Positions 47,282-58,312 of a stretch of 64,000 nt of DNA are shown in pieces; within the stretch, counting starts at the first letter, position 1; the number at the start of each line of letters is the position of its first letter. The notes below the pieces were generated by a model. That model ran no database searches and was not told where the DNA came from. It worked only from the letters and a program-made list of their open reading frames with translations. The stretch is taken from contig NZ_QQRU01000002.1 in NCBI RefSeq assembly GCF_003428885.1, positions 194,750 through 258,749 of the forward strand. The letters run 5' to 3'. The position numbers were made by a program, and so were the translations under genes. The stretch comes from Streptococcus sp. LQJ-218 (GTDB lineage Bacteria; Bacillota; Bacilli; Lactobacillales; Streptococcaceae).

Positions 47282-47301
47282 ATCTGTGAAAAACTTTTGT
47301 T

Positions 47302-47334
47302 TTTAAGTTATAATTAAGCTAGTCAGGTTATACT
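47302..47334 (+). promoter_or_regulatory. CiaR box and -10 of htrA-parB
   Basis: TTTAAG-N5-ATTAAG (47302-47318) matches the CiaR direct repeat, followed by TATACT (47329-47334) as -10. htrA-parB is a known CiaRH target in pneumococcus. Confidence 0.8.
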
Positions 47335-47342
47335 TTCAGTAA

Positions 47343-48545
<1,203 letters not shown>

Positions 48546-48602
48546 TTGACATCTATGTAAAGAAAGCTTTACATAAGAGAAAAGATGTGTTAGTGTAGAA
48601 TC

Positions 48603-49361
48603 ATGGAAAAATTTGAAATGATTTCTATCACAGATATACAAAAAAATCCTTATCAACCTCGAAAAGAATTTGATAAAGAAAAACTAGATGAACTAGCACA
48701 ATCTATTAAAGAAAATGGGGTCATTCAACCGATTATTGTTCGTCAATCTCCTGTAATTGGTTATGAAATCCTTGCAGGAGAGAGACGCTATCGGGCTTCA
48801 CTTTTAGCTGGTCTAACATCTATCCCAGCTGTTGTTAAACAACTTTCAGACCAAGAGATGATGGTTCAGTCCATCATTGAAAATTTACAAAGAGAAAATT
48901 TAAATTCAATAGAAGAAGCACGCGCCTATGAATCTCTTGTAGAAAAAGGATTTACCCATGCTGAGATTGCAGATAAAATGGGCAAGTCTCGTCCTTATAT
49001 CAGCAACTCCATTCGTTTGCTTTCCTTGCCAGAACAGATCCTCCTAGAAGTAGAAAATGGCAAACTATCACAAGCGCATGCGCGTTCGCTAGTTGGCTTG
49101 AATAAGGAACAACAAGACTATTTCTTTCAACGAATCATAGAGGAAGACATTTCTGTAAGGAAGTTAGAAGCTCTTCTGACAGAAAAAAAACAAAAGAAAC
49201 AGCAAAAAAATGATTATTTCATACAAAATGAAGAAGAACAGTTAAAAAAACTACTCGGATTAGATGTAGAAATCAAACTGTCTAAAAATGATAGTGGAAA
49301 AATTATTATTGCTTTCTCAAACAAAGAAGAATACAGTAGAATTATCAACAGCCTGAAATAA
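48603..49361 (+). CDS. parB: Chromosome partitioning protein ParB (Spo0J)
   Basis: The 252-residue protein has the ParB N-terminal nuclease-like domain (NPYQPRKEFD, GYEILAGERRYRA), a central HTH (THAEIADKMGKSRPYISNSIRLL) and a C-terminal dimerisation region. It binds parS sites and loads SMC at the origin. No parA lies beside it, as is usual in streptococci. It is co-transcribed with htrA. Confidence 0.96.
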   Translation: MEKFEMISITDIQKNPYQPRKEFDKEKLDELAQSIKENGVIQPIIVRQSPVIGYEILAGERRYRASLLAGLTSIPAVVKQLSDQEMMVQSIIENLQRENLNSIEEARAYESLVEKGFTHAEIADKMGKSRPYISNSIRLLSLPEQILLEVENGKLSQAHARSLVGLNKEQQDYFFQRIIEEDISVRKLEALLTEKKQKKQQKNDYFIQNEEEQLKKLLGLDVEIKLSKNDSGKIIIAFSNKEEYSRIINSLK

Positions 49362-49368
49362 GGCTGTT
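49347..49368 (+). terminator. Terminator of htrA-parB
   Basis: An 8-bp stem (49347-49354 with 49361-49368) overlaps the parB stop and is followed by CTTTTATTTTTTT. Confidence 0.75.
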
Positions 49369-49445
49369 CTTTTATTTTTTTATCTCACAAGGTTATACAC
49401 TATTTTTTTTAATAAAAAGGCTTAATAAATCAACAGTTTCAAGTT

Positions 49446-49509
49446 TTATCCCCAACCTGTGGATAAAACTTGGTAACATTGTGGATTATTTTTCACAGCT
49501 TGTGGAAAA
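49446..49509. promoter_or_regulatory. oriC: DnaA-box cluster upstream of dnaA
   Basis: A dense set of boxes is visible: TTATCCCCA (49446-49454), a perfect box on the minus strand (49458-49466), TGTGGATTA (49480-49488), TTTTTCACA (49489-49497) and TGTGGAAAA (49501-49509). The last overlaps the probable dnaA -35, which fits autoregulation by DnaA. Confidence 0.9.
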
Positions 49510-49531
49510 TTCTTGCTATCTATGGTAAAAT
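49503..49531 (+). promoter_or_regulatory. Promoter of dnaA
   Basis: TGGAAA (49503-49508), a 17-base spacer ending in TGG and TAAAAT (49526-49531) form a promoter with an extended -10. The DnaA box at 49501-49509 overlaps its -35. Confidence 0.6.
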
Positions 49532-49574
49532 AAGTCTATCATTAAACTTTTAAATAGTAAAGGAGGAGAAAGGA

Positions 49575-50936
49575 TTGAAAGAAAAGCAATTTTGGAATCG
49601 TATATTAGAATTTGCTCAAGAAAGACTGACTCGATCCATGTATGATTTCTATGCTATTCAAGCTGAACTCATCAAGGTAGAGGAAAATATTGCTACTATA
49701 TTTTTACCACGCTCTGAAATGGAAATGGTCTGGGAAAAACAACTAAAAGATATTATTGTAGTTGCTGGATTTGAAATTTATGATGCTGAGATAACTCCCC
49801 ACTATATTTTTACCAAACCTCAAGATACGGTTGTCTCACAAGTTGAAGAAGCTCCAAATTCAACTCTTTATGACTATAGTCCAAAGTTTGCATCTATTCC
49901 TTATTCGGATACTGGATTAAAAGAAAAGTATACCTTTGATAATTTTATCCAAGGGGATGGAAATGTTTGGGCAGTATCAGCCGCTTTGGCTGTCTCTGAA
50001 GATTTGGCCTTGACCTATAATCCTCTTTTTATCTATGGAGGACCTGGTCTTGGTAAGACTCACCTATTAAACGCTATTGGAAATGAAATTCTAAAAAATA
50101 TTCCGAATGCGCGTGTTAAGTATATTCCTGCTGAAAGCTTTATCAACGACTTTCTTGATCACCTAAGACTTGGGGAAATGGAAAAGTTTAAAAAAACCTA
50201 TCGTAGTCTTGATCTTTTGTTAATCGATGATATCCAGTCACTCAGCGGAAAAAAAGTCGCAACTCAGGAAGAATTTTTCAATACCTTTAACGCCCTTCAT
50301 GACAAGCAAAAACAGATTGTCCTAACGAGTGATCGTAGTCCAAAACATTTAGAAGGGCTCGAAGAAAGGCTTGTCACCCGCTTTAGTTGGGGGTTAACCC
50401 AAACCATCACACCTCCTGACTTTGAAACACGCATTGCCATTTTACAAAGTAAAACGGAACATTTAGACTACCATTTCCAAAGTGATACCCTAGAATACCT
50501 AGCTGGTCAATTTGATTCAAATGTTCGAGATCTTGAAGGAGCAATCAACGACATCACTTTAATTGCCCGAGTGAAAAAAATTAAGGATATCACTATTGAT
50601 ATCGCTGCAGAGGCTATTCGAGCACGTAAACAAGATGTTAGCCAAATGCTCGTCATCCCAATTGATAAAATTCAAAATGAAGTTGGTAACTTTTATGGTG
50701 TCAGTGTCAAAGAAATGAAGGGAAGTAGACGCCTTCAAAATATTGTATTAGCCCGTCAAGTAGCCATGTATTTATCTAGAGAACTAACAGATAATAGTCT
50801 TCCAAAAATTGGGAAAGAGTTTGGTGGAAAAGATCACACAACAGTCATTCATGCCCATGCCAAAATTAAATCTTTGATTGATGAAGACGATAATTTACGT
50901 TTAGAAATTGAATCCATCAAAAAGAAAATTAAATAA
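49575..50936 (+). CDS. dnaA: Chromosomal replication initiator DnaA
   Basis: The 453-residue protein has the N-terminal helicase-interaction domain, the AAA+ domain with Walker A GGPGLGKT (155-162) and Walker [11 protein letters not shown], and the C-terminal box-binding domain with [12 protein letters not shown]. The start is TTG at 49575 with the strong RBS AGGAGGAG. A TTG start is normal for dnaA in this group and may keep expression low. Confidence 0.98.
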   Translation: MKEKQFWNRILEFAQERLTRSMYDFYAIQAELIKVEENIATIFLPRSEMEMVWEKQLKDIIVVAGFEIYDAEITPHYIFTKPQDTVVSQVEEAPNSTLYDYSPKFASIPYSDTGLKEKYTFDNFIQGDGNVWAVSAALAVSEDLALTYNPLFIYGGPGLGKTHLLNAIGNEILKNIPNARVKYIPAESFINDFLDHLRLGEMEKFKKTYRSLDLLLIDDIQSLSGKKVATQEEFFNTFNALHDKQKQIVLTSDRSPKHLEGLEERLVTRFSWGLTQTITPPDFETRIAILQSKTEHLDYHFQSDTLEYLAGQFDSNVRDLEGAINDITLIARVKKIKDITIDIAAEAIRARKQDVSQMLVIPIDKIQNEVGNFYGVSVKEMKGSRRLQNIVLARQVAMYLSRELTDNSLPKIGKEFGGKDHTTVIHAHAKIKSLIDEDDNLRLEIESIKKKIK

Positions 50937-50938
50937 CT

Positions 50939-50976
50939 TGTGGATAACTTTTGCTTTTTTATCTTTTTTATCCACA
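50939..50976. promoter_or_regulatory. oriC: inverted perfect DnaA boxes in the dnaA-dnaN spacer
   Basis: A perfect box on the minus strand (50939-50947) and a perfect TTATCCACA on the + strand (50968-50976) face each other across an AT-rich 20-base gap, directly after the dnaA stop. Confidence 0.9.
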
Positions 50977-51022
50977 TTTTTTAAACAAGCCAAAAAACTT
51001 GATACGACTTGTTTAAAGTCTG

Positions 51023-51085
51023 TTTTCCACAGATTTCACAGACTCTATTATTACTATTATCCTTCTAATACTAAAAATAAATAAA
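51023..51085 (+). promoter_or_regulatory. oriC basal unwinding region: DnaA boxes plus DnaA-trios
   Basis: TTTTCCACA (51023-51031) and GATTTCACA (51032-51040) are followed by GACT and then, on the minus strand, five consecutive TAA/TAG triplets (51045-51059). More AT-rich DNA reaches the dnaN RBS. This is the box, short GC patch and DnaA-trio layout described for the Bacillus origin, where DnaA strands open the duplex. Confidence 0.8.
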
Positions 51086-51094
51086 GGAGAATCC

Positions 51095-52231
51095 ATGATT
51101 CATTTTTCAATTAATAAAAATTTATTTCTACAAGCATTAAATACTACTAAAAGAGCTATTAGTTCTAAAAATGCTATTCCTATTTTATCAACTATCAAAA
51201 TTGACGTGACCAATGAAGGTGTTACTTTAATTGGTTCAAATGGTCAAATTTCAATTGAAAATTTTATTTCTCAAAAAAATGAAAATGCCGGTTTGCTAAT
51301 TAATTCTTTAGGTTCAATCCTTCTTGAAGCTTCTTTCTTTATTAATGTGGTATCTAGTCTACCTGATGTAACTCTTGATTTTAAAGAAATTGAACAAAAT
51401 CAAATTGTTTTAACCAGCGGTAAATCAGAAATTACTCTAAAAGGAAAAGATAGCGAACAATATCCACGAATCCAAGAAATTTCAGCAAGCACTCCTTTAA
51501 TACTTGAAACAAAATTACTCAAGAAAATTATTAATGAAACAGCTTTTGCTGCAAGTACACAAGAGAGTCGTCCGATTTTAACAGGTGTTCATTTTGTATT
51601 TAGTCAGTACAAGGAGCTAAAAACAGTGGCTACAGACTCTCATCGTCTAAGTCAGAAAAAATTAACGCTTGAGAAAAATAGTGATGATTTTGATGTTGTC
51701 ATTCCTAGCCGTTCTCTACGCGAATTTTCAGCCGTATTTACAGATGATATCGAAACTGTAGAGATTTTCTTTGCCAATAACCAAATCCTCTTTAGAAGCG
51801 AAAATATTAGCTTCTATACTCGTCTCCTCGAAGGAAACTATCCTGATACAGATCGCTTGATTCCAACAGACTTTAACACTACTATCACTTTTGATGTTGT
51901 AAATTTACGCCAGTCAATGGAACGTGCTCGTCTTTTATCAAGTGCAACTCAAAATGGTACTGTGAAACTTGAAATTAAAGATGGGATTGTTAGCGCCCAT
52001 GTTCATTCTCCTGAAGTTGGTAAAGTAAACGAAGAAATCGATACTGAGCAGGTGACTGGGGATGATTTGACCATTAGTTTCAATCCAACTTATTTGATTG
52101 ATTCCCTTAAGGCTTTAAATAGCGAAAAGGTAACCATTAGCTTTATCTCAGCTGTTCGTCCATTTACTCTTGTGCCATCAGATACTGACGAGGACTTCAT
52201 GCAGCTCATCACTCCAGTTCGTACGAATTAA
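51095..52231 (+). CDS. dnaN: DNA polymerase III sliding clamp (beta subunit)
   Basis: The 378-residue protein shows the three-domain clamp pattern: N-terminal INKNLFLQALNTTKRAIS and C-terminal FTLVPSD...QLITPVRTN, the hydrophobic pocket end. It encircles DNA and tethers polymerase. It follows oriC and has its own RBS AAAGGAG. Confidence 0.97.
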   Translation: MIHFSINKNLFLQALNTTKRAISSKNAIPILSTIKIDVTNEGVTLIGSNGQISIENFISQKNENAGLLINSLGSILLEASFFINVVSSLPDVTLDFKEIEQNQIVLTSGKSEITLKGKDSEQYPRIQEISASTPLILETKLLKKIINETAFAASTQESRPILTGVHFVFSQYKELKTVATDSHRLSQKKLTLEKNSDDFDVVIPSRSLREFSAVFTDDIETVEIFFANNQILFRSENISFYTRLLEGNYPDTDRLIPTDFNTTITFDVVNLRQSMERARLLSSATQNGTVKLEIKDGIVSAHVHSPEVGKVNEEIDTEQVTGDDLTISFNPTYLIDSLKALNSEKVTISFISAVRPFTLVPSDTDEDFMQLITPVRTN

Positions 52232-52234
52232 GTT

Positions 52235-52262
52235 AAAGAGGTTGAGCCTAGCTCGCCTCTTT
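52235..52262 (+). terminator. Terminator of dnaN
   Basis: Arms 52235-52241 and 52256-52262, with an inner GAGC/GCTC pairing, lie 3 bases after the stop and end in a short T-run. Read-through into the DUF951 gene remains possible. Confidence 0.6.
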
Positions 52263-52296
52263 TATGATATAATCAAAAAAGAAAAAGGAGAGTAGT

Positions 52297-52491
52297 ATGT
52301 ATCAAGTTGGAAATTTTGTTGAAATGAAAAAGCCACATGCTTGTACCATTAAATCAACTGGTAAAAAAGCCAATCGTTGGGAAATTACGCGTGTAGGGGC
52401 AGATATCAAAATTAAATGCAGTAATTGTGACCATGTTGTCATGATGGGGCGATATGATTTTGATCGAAAGATGAATAAAATTATTGACTGA
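52297..52491 (+). CDS. DUF951 family small protein
   Basis: The 64-residue protein has the DUF951 pattern: FVEMKKPHACTIKSTGKKANRWEITRVGADIKIKCSNCDHVVMM, with CSNC and an upstream Cys-containing PHAC as possible zinc ligands. It may bind nucleic acid. It lies between dnaN and ychF as in other streptococci. RBS AAAGGAG. Confidence 0.88.
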   Translation: MYQVGNFVEMKKPHACTIKSTGKKANRWEITRVGADIKIKCSNCDHVVMMGRYDFDRKMNKIID

Positions 52492-52640
52492 TACTCAATG
52501 AAAATCAAAGAACAAACTAGGAAACTAGCCGCAGGTTGCTCAAAACACTGTTTTAAGGTTGAAGATAGAACTGACGAAGTCAGTAACCCTACCTACGGCA
52601 AGGCGACGTTGACGTGGTTGGAAGAGATTTTCGAAGAGTA
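52492..52640. repeat. RUP-type IS630-related miniature element
   Basis: The 149-base segment begins TACTCAATGAAAATC and ends GATTTTCGAAGAGTA, so its ends are inverted repeats of the form TACTC-N3-GAAAATC. No ORF is present. Internal text (CTGACGAAGTCAGTAA, AAAACACTGTTTT) is like the pneumococcal RUP repeat, thought to be mobilised by the IS630-Spn1 transposase. The identification is from memory. It starts on the base following the DUF951 stop. Confidence 0.7.
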
Positions 52641-52641
52641 T

Positions 52642-52666
52642 GCTAACCCTTAGTTAGAGGGTTAGC
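52642..52666 (+). terminator. Terminator after the RUP-like repeat
   Basis: A perfect 9-bp stem (52642-52650 with 52658-52666) is followed by AAGTTTTTT, before ychF. Confidence 0.8.
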
Positions 52667-52727
52667 AAGTTTTTTCTTTTTGTGTTATAATACTAGGGAT
52701 TGAAATGAAAACGGAGAATGAGAAAAT

Positions 52728-53843
52728 ATGGCTTTAACAGCAGGTATCGTTGGTTTGCCAAACGTTGGTAAATCAACACTATTTAATGCAATTACAAAAG
52801 CAGGGGCAGAGGCAGCTAACTACCCATTTGCGACGATTGATCCAAATGTTGGAATGGTTGAGGTTCCTGACGAACGCCTCCAAAAACTAACTGAAATGAT
52901 TACTCCTAAGAAGACAGTTCCAACAACCTTTGAATTTACAGATATCGCAGGGATTGTAAAAGGAGCTTCAAAAGGAGAAGGGCTAGGGAATAAATTCTTG
53001 GCTAATATTCGTGAAGTAGATGCGATTGTTCACGTAGTTCGTGCTTTTGATGATGAAAATGTCATGCGCGAGCAAGGACGTGAAGATGCCTTTGTGGATC
53101 CACTTGCAGATATTGATACCATTAACCTAGAATTGATTCTTGCTGACTTAGAATCAGTCAATAAGCGCTATGCGCGTGTAGAAAAGATGGCACGTACGCA
53201 AAAAGATAAAGAATCTGTAGCAGAGTTTAATGTTCTTCAAAAGATTAAACCAGTCCTTGAAGATGGAAAATCAGCTCGTACAATCGAGTTTACAGATGAA
53301 GAACAAAAAGTAGTTAAAGGTCTTTTCCTTTTGACCACAAAACCAGTTCTTTATGTAGCTAACGTTGATGAGGATGTGGTTTCAGAACCTGATTCTATCG
53401 ATTATGTGAAGCAAATTCGTGAATTCGCAGCGACAGAAAATGCAGAGGTAGTAGTTATTTCTGCGCGTGCTGAGGAAGAAATTTCTGAGTTAGACGATGA
53501 AGATAAAGAAGAGTTTCTTGAAGCCATTGGTTTGACAGAATCAGGTGTGGATAAGTTGACTCGTGCAGCTTACCACTTGCTTGGACTGGGAACTTACTTC
53601 ACAGCTGGCGAAAAAGAAGTTCGCGCTTGGACCTTTAAACGTGGTATGAAGGCTCCTCAAGCAGCTGGTATTATCCACTCAGACTTTGAAAAAGGATTTA
53701 TTCGTGCAGTAACCATGTCATATGAGGATCTAGTGAAATACGGCTCTGAAAAGGCCGTAAAAGAAGCTGGACGCTTGCGTGAAGAAGGAAAAGAATATAT
53801 CGTTCAAGATGGCGATATCATGGAATTCCGCTTTAATGTCTAA
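52728..53843 (+). CDS. ychF: Ribosome-binding ATPase YchF (Obg family)
   Basis: The 371-residue protein has the P-loop GLPNVGKST (7-15), switch FTDIAGIVKGAS, a coiled-coil insertion and a C-terminal TGS domain. YchF prefers ATP over GTP and binds ribosomes. It is monocistronic with a terminator downstream. Confidence 0.96.
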   Translation: MALTAGIVGLPNVGKSTLFNAITKAGAEAANYPFATIDPNVGMVEVPDERLQKLTEMITPKKTVPTTFEFTDIAGIVKGASKGEGLGNKFLANIREVDAIVHVVRAFDDENVMREQGREDAFVDPLADIDTINLELILADLESVNKRYARVEKMARTQKDKESVAEFNVLQKIKPVLEDGKSARTIEFTDEEQKVVKGLFLLTTKPVLYVANVDEDVVSEPDSIDYVKQIREFAATENAEVVVISARAEEEISELDDEDKEEFLEAIGLTESGVDKLTRAAYHLLGLGTYFTAGEKEVRAWTFKRGMKAPQAAGIIHSDFEKGFIRAVTMSYEDLVKYGSEKAVKEAGRLREEGKEYIVQDGDIMEFRFNV

Positions 53844-53867
53844 AAATTTAATAAATAGTGTCAATTA

Positions 53868-53888
53868 GGTTGGAAAAAAATTCCAACC
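53868..53888 (+). terminator. Terminator of ychF
   Basis: A perfect 8-bp stem (53868-53875 with 53881-53888) with an A5 loop is followed by CTTTTGG. Confidence 0.7.
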
Positions 53889-53914
53889 CTTTTGGCTTTT
53901 GAAAGGAAAAATAA

Positions 53915-54484
53915 ATGACCAAATTACTTGTAGGATTAGGAAATCCAGGGGATAAATATTTTGAAACAAAACACAATGTTGGTTTTATGTTGATTGACCA
54001 ACTAGCGAAAAAACAGAATGTCACTTTTACACACGATAAGATATTCCAAGCTGAGTTAGCCTCATTTTTCCTTAATGGTGAAAAAATTTATCTAGTGAAA
54101 CCAACTACCTTTATGAATGAGAGTGGAAAAGCTGTTCATGCTTTATTAACCTACTATGGTTTGGATATTGAAGATTTACTCATCATTTACGATGATCTTG
54201 ATATGGAAGTTGGAAAGATTCGTTTAAGAGCAAAGGGTTCTGCAGGTGGTCATAATGGTATCAAGTCTATTATTCAACATATAGGGACTCAAGTCTTTAA
54301 CCGTGTTAAGATTGGAATTGGAAGACCCAAAAACGGCATGTCAGTTGTTCATCATGTTTTGAGTAAGTTTGACAAGGATGATTATATTGGTATTTTACAG
54401 TCAATTGACAAGGTTGACGATTCTGTAAACTACTATTTACAAGAGAAAAATTTTGAGAAAACAATGCAGAGGTATAACGGATAA
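53915..54484 (+). CDS. pth: Peptidyl-tRNA hydrolase
   Basis: The 189-residue enzyme has the [18 protein letters not shown] start with catalytic His20, the FMNESG motif and YDDLDMEVG. It recycles peptidyl-tRNA released by stalled ribosomes. Its TAA is immediately followed by the mfd ATG. Confidence 0.97.
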   Translation: MTKLLVGLGNPGDKYFETKHNVGFMLIDQLAKKQNVTFTHDKIFQAELASFFLNGEKIYLVKPTTFMNESGKAVHALLTYYGLDIEDLLIIYDDLDMEVGKIRLRAKGSAGGHNGIKSIIQHIGTQVFNRVKIGIGRPKNGMSVVHHVLSKFDKDDYIGILQSIDKVDDSVNYYLQEKNFEKTMQRYNG

Positions 54485-57400
54485 ATGGTGACCTTATTAG
54501 ATGTATTCTCTGAAAATAATCAGATCAAAAAATGGCATCAAAATTTAACAGATAAGAAAAGACAACTGATACTAGGTTTATCAACGTCTACTAAGGCTCT
54601 TGCAATTGCAAGTAGTCTAGAAAAAGAAGATAAGATTGTGTTATTAACGTCAACTTATGGAGAAGCAGAAGGACTGGTTAGTGATCTTCTCTCTATCTTG
54701 GGTGAGGAACTTGTCTATCCATTTTTAGTAGATGATGCTCCTATGGTAGAGTTTTTGATGTCTTCACAAGAAAAAATCATTTCACGGGTTGAAGCCTTGC
54801 GTTTTTTGACTGATTCATCTAAGAGAGGGATTTTAGTTTGTAATATCGCAGCAAGTCGATTGATTTTACCGTCTCCAAATGTGTTCAAAGATAGTATTGT
54901 AAAAATATCAGTGGGTGAAGAGTACGATCAACACGCGCTTATCCACCAATTAAAGGAAATTGGCTATCGAAAAGTTACACAAGTACAAACTCAAGGTGAG
55001 TTTAGTATGCGAGGAGATATTTTAGATATTTTTGAAATATCCCAGTTAGAACCTTGCCGAATTGAGTTTTTTGGTGATGAAATTGATGGTATCAGGTCAT
55101 TTGAAGTCGAAACACAATTATCGAAAGAAAATCAGACAGAACTCACTATCTTTCCGGCTAGTGATATGCTTTTGAGAGAAAAGGATTATCAACGAGGACA
55201 GTTAGCTTTAGAAAAACAGATTTCAAAAACGTCATCACCTATTTTAAAATCATACTTAGAAGAAATTCTTTCAAGTTTTCACCAAAAACAAATTCATACT
55301 GATTCAAGAAAATTTTTATCTTTGTGTTATGACAAGACATGGACTGTTTTTGACTATATTGAAAAAGATACCCCAATATTCTTTGATGATTATCAAAAAT
55401 TAATGAATCAGTATGAAGTATTTGAAAGAGAATTAGCGCAATACGTTACAGAAGAATTACAGAATAGTAAAGCATTTTCTGAGATGAAGTATTTTGCAGA
55501 TACAGAGCAAATCTATAAAAAACAGAGTCCAGTTACCTTTTTCTCTAATCTACAAAAGGGGTTAGGAAATCTTAAGTTTGACCAGATTTATCAATTTAAT
55601 CAATATCCTATGCAGGAGTTTTTCAATCAATTTTCTTTTCTAAAAGAAGAAATTGAACGATACAAAAAAATGGATTACACTGTCATCCTGCAGTCTAGCA
55701 ATTCAATGGGAAGTAAAACATTAGAGGATGTTTTAGAGGAATATCAGATTAAATTGGATTCCAGAGATAAGTCAAGTATCTGTAAATTATCTGTAAACTT
55801 AATCGAGGGTAATCTCAGACATGGTTTTCATTTTGTAGATGAAAAGATTTTATTGATAACTGAACATGAGATTTTTCAAAAGAAATTGAAACGTCGTTTT
55901 CGAAGACAACATGCTTCAAACGCAGAGAGATTAAAAGATTACAATGAACTTGAAAAAGGAGATTACGTTGTCCATCATATTCATGGGATTGGTCAATATC
56001 TAGGAATTGAAACAATTGAAATCAAAGGAATCCACCGCGATTATGTCAGTGTCCAGTATCAAAATGGGGATCAAATTTCCATCCCAGTAGAGCAGATTCA
56101 GTTACTGTCTAAATATATTTCAAGTGATGGGAAAGCTCCAAAACTCAATAAATTAAATGACGGTCATTTCAAAAAGGCTAAGCAAAAAGTTAAGAATCAG
56201 GTAGAGGATATAGCTGACGATTTAATCAAACTTTATTCTGAGCGTAGTCAGTTGAAAGGTTTTGCTTTCTCAGCTGATGATGAAGATCAACATGCTTTTG
56301 ATGATGCTTTTCCTTATGTTGAAACGGATGATCAACTTCGTAGTATTGAGGAAATCAAGAGAGATATGCAAGATTCTCAGCCAATGGATCGACTTTTAGT
56401 TGGGGATGTTGGTTTTGGAAAGACAGAAGTTGCTATGCGTGCAGCCTTTAAGGCAGTCAATGATCACAAACAGGTTGTCGTTCTAGTTCCCACGACGGTT
56501 CTAGCACAACAACACTATACGAATTTTAAGGAACGATTCCAAAATTTTGCAGTTAATATTGATGTGTTGAGTCGCTTTAGAAGTAAAAAAGAGCAGACTG
56601 AAACACTTGAAAAATTAAAGAATGGTCAAGTCGATATTTTGATTGGAACACATCGTGTTTTGTCAAAAGATGTTGTGTTTGCTGATTTGGGCTTGATGAT
56701 TATTGATGAAGAACAGCGATTTGGTGTCAAACATAAGGAAACCTTGAAAGAACTGAAAAAACAAGTAGACGTCCTAACTTTGACCGCTACGCCGATTCCT
56801 CGTACCCTCCATATGTCTATGCTGGGAATCAGAGATTTGTCTGTTATTGAAACTCCCCCAACCAATCGCTATCCTGTTCAAACCTATGTTTTGGAAAAGA
56901 ATGATAGTGTCATTCGTGATGCTGTCTTGCGTGAAATGGAGCGTGGAGGTCAAGTTTACTATCTTTACAACAAAGTTGACACAATTGACCAGAAGGTTTC
57001 AGAATTACAGGAGTTGATTCCGGAGGCTTCTATTGGTTATGTTCATGGACAAATGAGTGAAATTCAGTTGGAAAACACTCTATTGGATTTCATTGAAGGT
57101 CAGTATGATATCTTGGTGACGACTACCATTATTGAGACAGGGGTGGATATTCCCAATGCTAATACTTTATTTATTGAAAATGCGGACCATATGGGCTTGT
57201 CAACCTTGTATCAATTAAGAGGAAGAGTTGGTCGTAGCAATCGCATTGCTTATGCCTATCTCATGTATCGTCCAGAAAAATCAATCAGTGAAGTTTCTGA
57301 AAAGAGATTAGAAGCCATCAAAGGATTTACAGAATTGGGCTCCGGATTTAAGATTGCGATGCGAGATCTGTCAATTCGTGGAGCAGGAAATCTCCTAGGA

Positions 57401-57988
57401 AAATCTCAATCAGGTTTCATTGATTCTGTTGGTTTTGAATTGTATTCACAGTTACTAGAGGAAGCTATTGCTAAACGGAATGGCAATGGGAACACAAGAA
57501 CCAAAGGAAATGCTGAGTTGATTTTACAAATTGATGCTTATCTTCCTGATACTTATATTTCTGATCAACGACATAAAATCGAAATTTACAAGAAAATTCG
57601 TCAAATTGACAATCGTGTCAATTATGAAGAGTTGCAGGAAGAGTTGATGGACCGCTTTGGAGAATATCCAGATGTAGTAGCATACCTTTTAGAGATTGGT
57701 TTGGTCAAGTCATATTTTGACAAGGTCTTTGTAGAACGTGTGGAAAGAAAAGAAAATAAGATTACAGTTCAATTTGAAAAAGTCACTCAACGACTATTCT
57801 TGGCTCAAGATTATTTTAAAGCCTTATCCGCAACGAACTTAAAAGCAGCCATAGCTGAGAATAAGGGATTAATGGAAGTTGTATTTGATGTCCGAAATAA
57901 GAAGGACTATGAAATTTTAGAAGGTATGCTCATTTTTGGAGAAAGTTTATTAAAGATAAAAGAGTCAAAAGAAAGCAATTCCATTTAA
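54485..57988 (+). CDS. mfd: Transcription-repair coupling factor Mfd
   Basis: The 1167-residue protein has UvrB-like N-terminal domains, the RNA polymerase-interaction domain (about 480-560; YVVHHIHGIGQYLGIE) and the RecG-like motor with Walker A GDVGFGKTE and DEEQRFG, ending in the autoinhibitory C-terminal domain. It displaces stalled polymerase and recruits UvrA. It starts on the base after the pth stop. Confidence 0.97.
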   Translation: MVTLLDVFSENNQIKKWHQNLTDKKRQLILGLSTSTKALAIASSLEKEDKIVLLTSTYGEAEGLVSDLLSILGEELVYPFLVDDAPMVEFLMSSQEKIISRVEALRFLTDSSKRGILVCNIAASRLILPSPNVFKDSIVKISVGEEYDQHALIHQLKEIGYRKVTQVQTQGEFSMRGDILDIFEISQLEPCRIEFFGDEIDGIRSFEVETQLSKENQTELTIFPASDMLLREKDYQRGQLALEKQISKTSSPILKSYLEEILSSFHQKQIHTDSRKFLSLCYDKTWTVFDYIEKDTPIFFDDYQKLMNQYEVFERELAQYVTEELQNSKAFSEMKYFADTEQIYKKQSPVTFFSNLQKGLGNLKFDQIYQFNQYPMQEFFNQFSFLKEEIERYKKMDYTVILQSSNSMGSKTLEDVLEEYQIKLDSRDKSSICKLSVNLIEGNLRHGFHFVDEKILLITEHEIFQKKLKRRFRRQHASNAERLKDYNELEKGDYVVHHIHGIGQYLGIETIEIKGIHRDYVSVQYQNGDQISIPVEQIQLLSKYISSDGKAPKLNKLNDGHFKKAKQKVKNQVEDIADDLIKLYSERSQLKGFAFSADDEDQHAFDDAFPYVETDDQLRSIEEIKRDMQDSQPMDRLLVGDVGFGKTEVAMRAAFKAVNDHKQVVVLVPTTVLAQQHYTNFKERFQNFAVNIDVLSRFRSKKEQTETLEKLKNGQVDILIGTHRVLSKDVVFADLGLMIIDEEQRFGVKHKETLKELKKQVDVLTLTATPIPRTLHMSMLGIRDLSVIETPPTNRYPVQTYVLEKNDSVIRDAVLREMERGGQVYYLYNKVDTIDQKVSELQELIPEASIGYVHGQMSEIQLENTLLDFIEGQYDILVTTTIIETGVDIPNANTLFIENADHMGLSTLYQLRGRVGRSNRIAYAYLMYRPEKSISEVSEKRLEAIKGFTELGSGFKIAMRDLSIRGAGNLLGKSQSGFIDSVGFELYSQLLEEAIAKRNGNGNTRTKGNAELILQIDAYLPDTYISDQRHKIEIYKKIRQIDNRVNYEELQEELMDRFGEYPDVVAYLLEIGLVKSYFDKVFVERVERKENKITVQFEKVTQRLFLAQDYFKALSATNLKAAIAENKGLMEVVFDVRNKKDYEILEGMLIFGESLLKIKESKESNSI

Positions 57989-58045
57989 CATTTTTCTTCT
58001 ATAAAATGGATAAAAATGGTACAATAATAATTTGAGGTAATAAAA

Positions 58046-58312
58046 ATGAGATTAGACAAATATTTAAAAGTATCAAGAATTATCAAGCGTCGTACAGTCG
58101 CAAAAGAAGTAGCAGATAAAGGCAGAATCAAGGTAAATGGAATCTTGGCCAAAAGTTCAACGGATTTGAAAGTTAATGACCAAGTTGAAATTCGCTTTGG
58201 CAATAAGTTGCTACTTGTCAAAGTACTAAAGATGAAAGATAGTACAAAAAAAGAAGATGCAGCAGGCATGTATGAAATTATCAGTGAAACACGGGTAGAA
58301 GAAAATGTCTAA
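58046..58312 (+). CDS. rqcP: RqcP (YabO/YlmH-type S4 protein) of ribosome quality control
   Basis: The 88-residue protein is a single S4 domain, [32 protein letters not shown], close to B. subtilis YabO/RqcP. RqcP helps RqcH add alanine tails to stalled nascent chains on 50S subunits. It overlaps divIC by 8 bases and follows mfd as in Bacillus. Confidence 0.9.
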   Translation: MRLDKYLKVSRIIKRRTVAKEVADKGRIKVNGILAKSSTDLKVNDQVEIRFGNKLLLVKVLKMKDSTKKEDAAGMYEIISETRVEENV

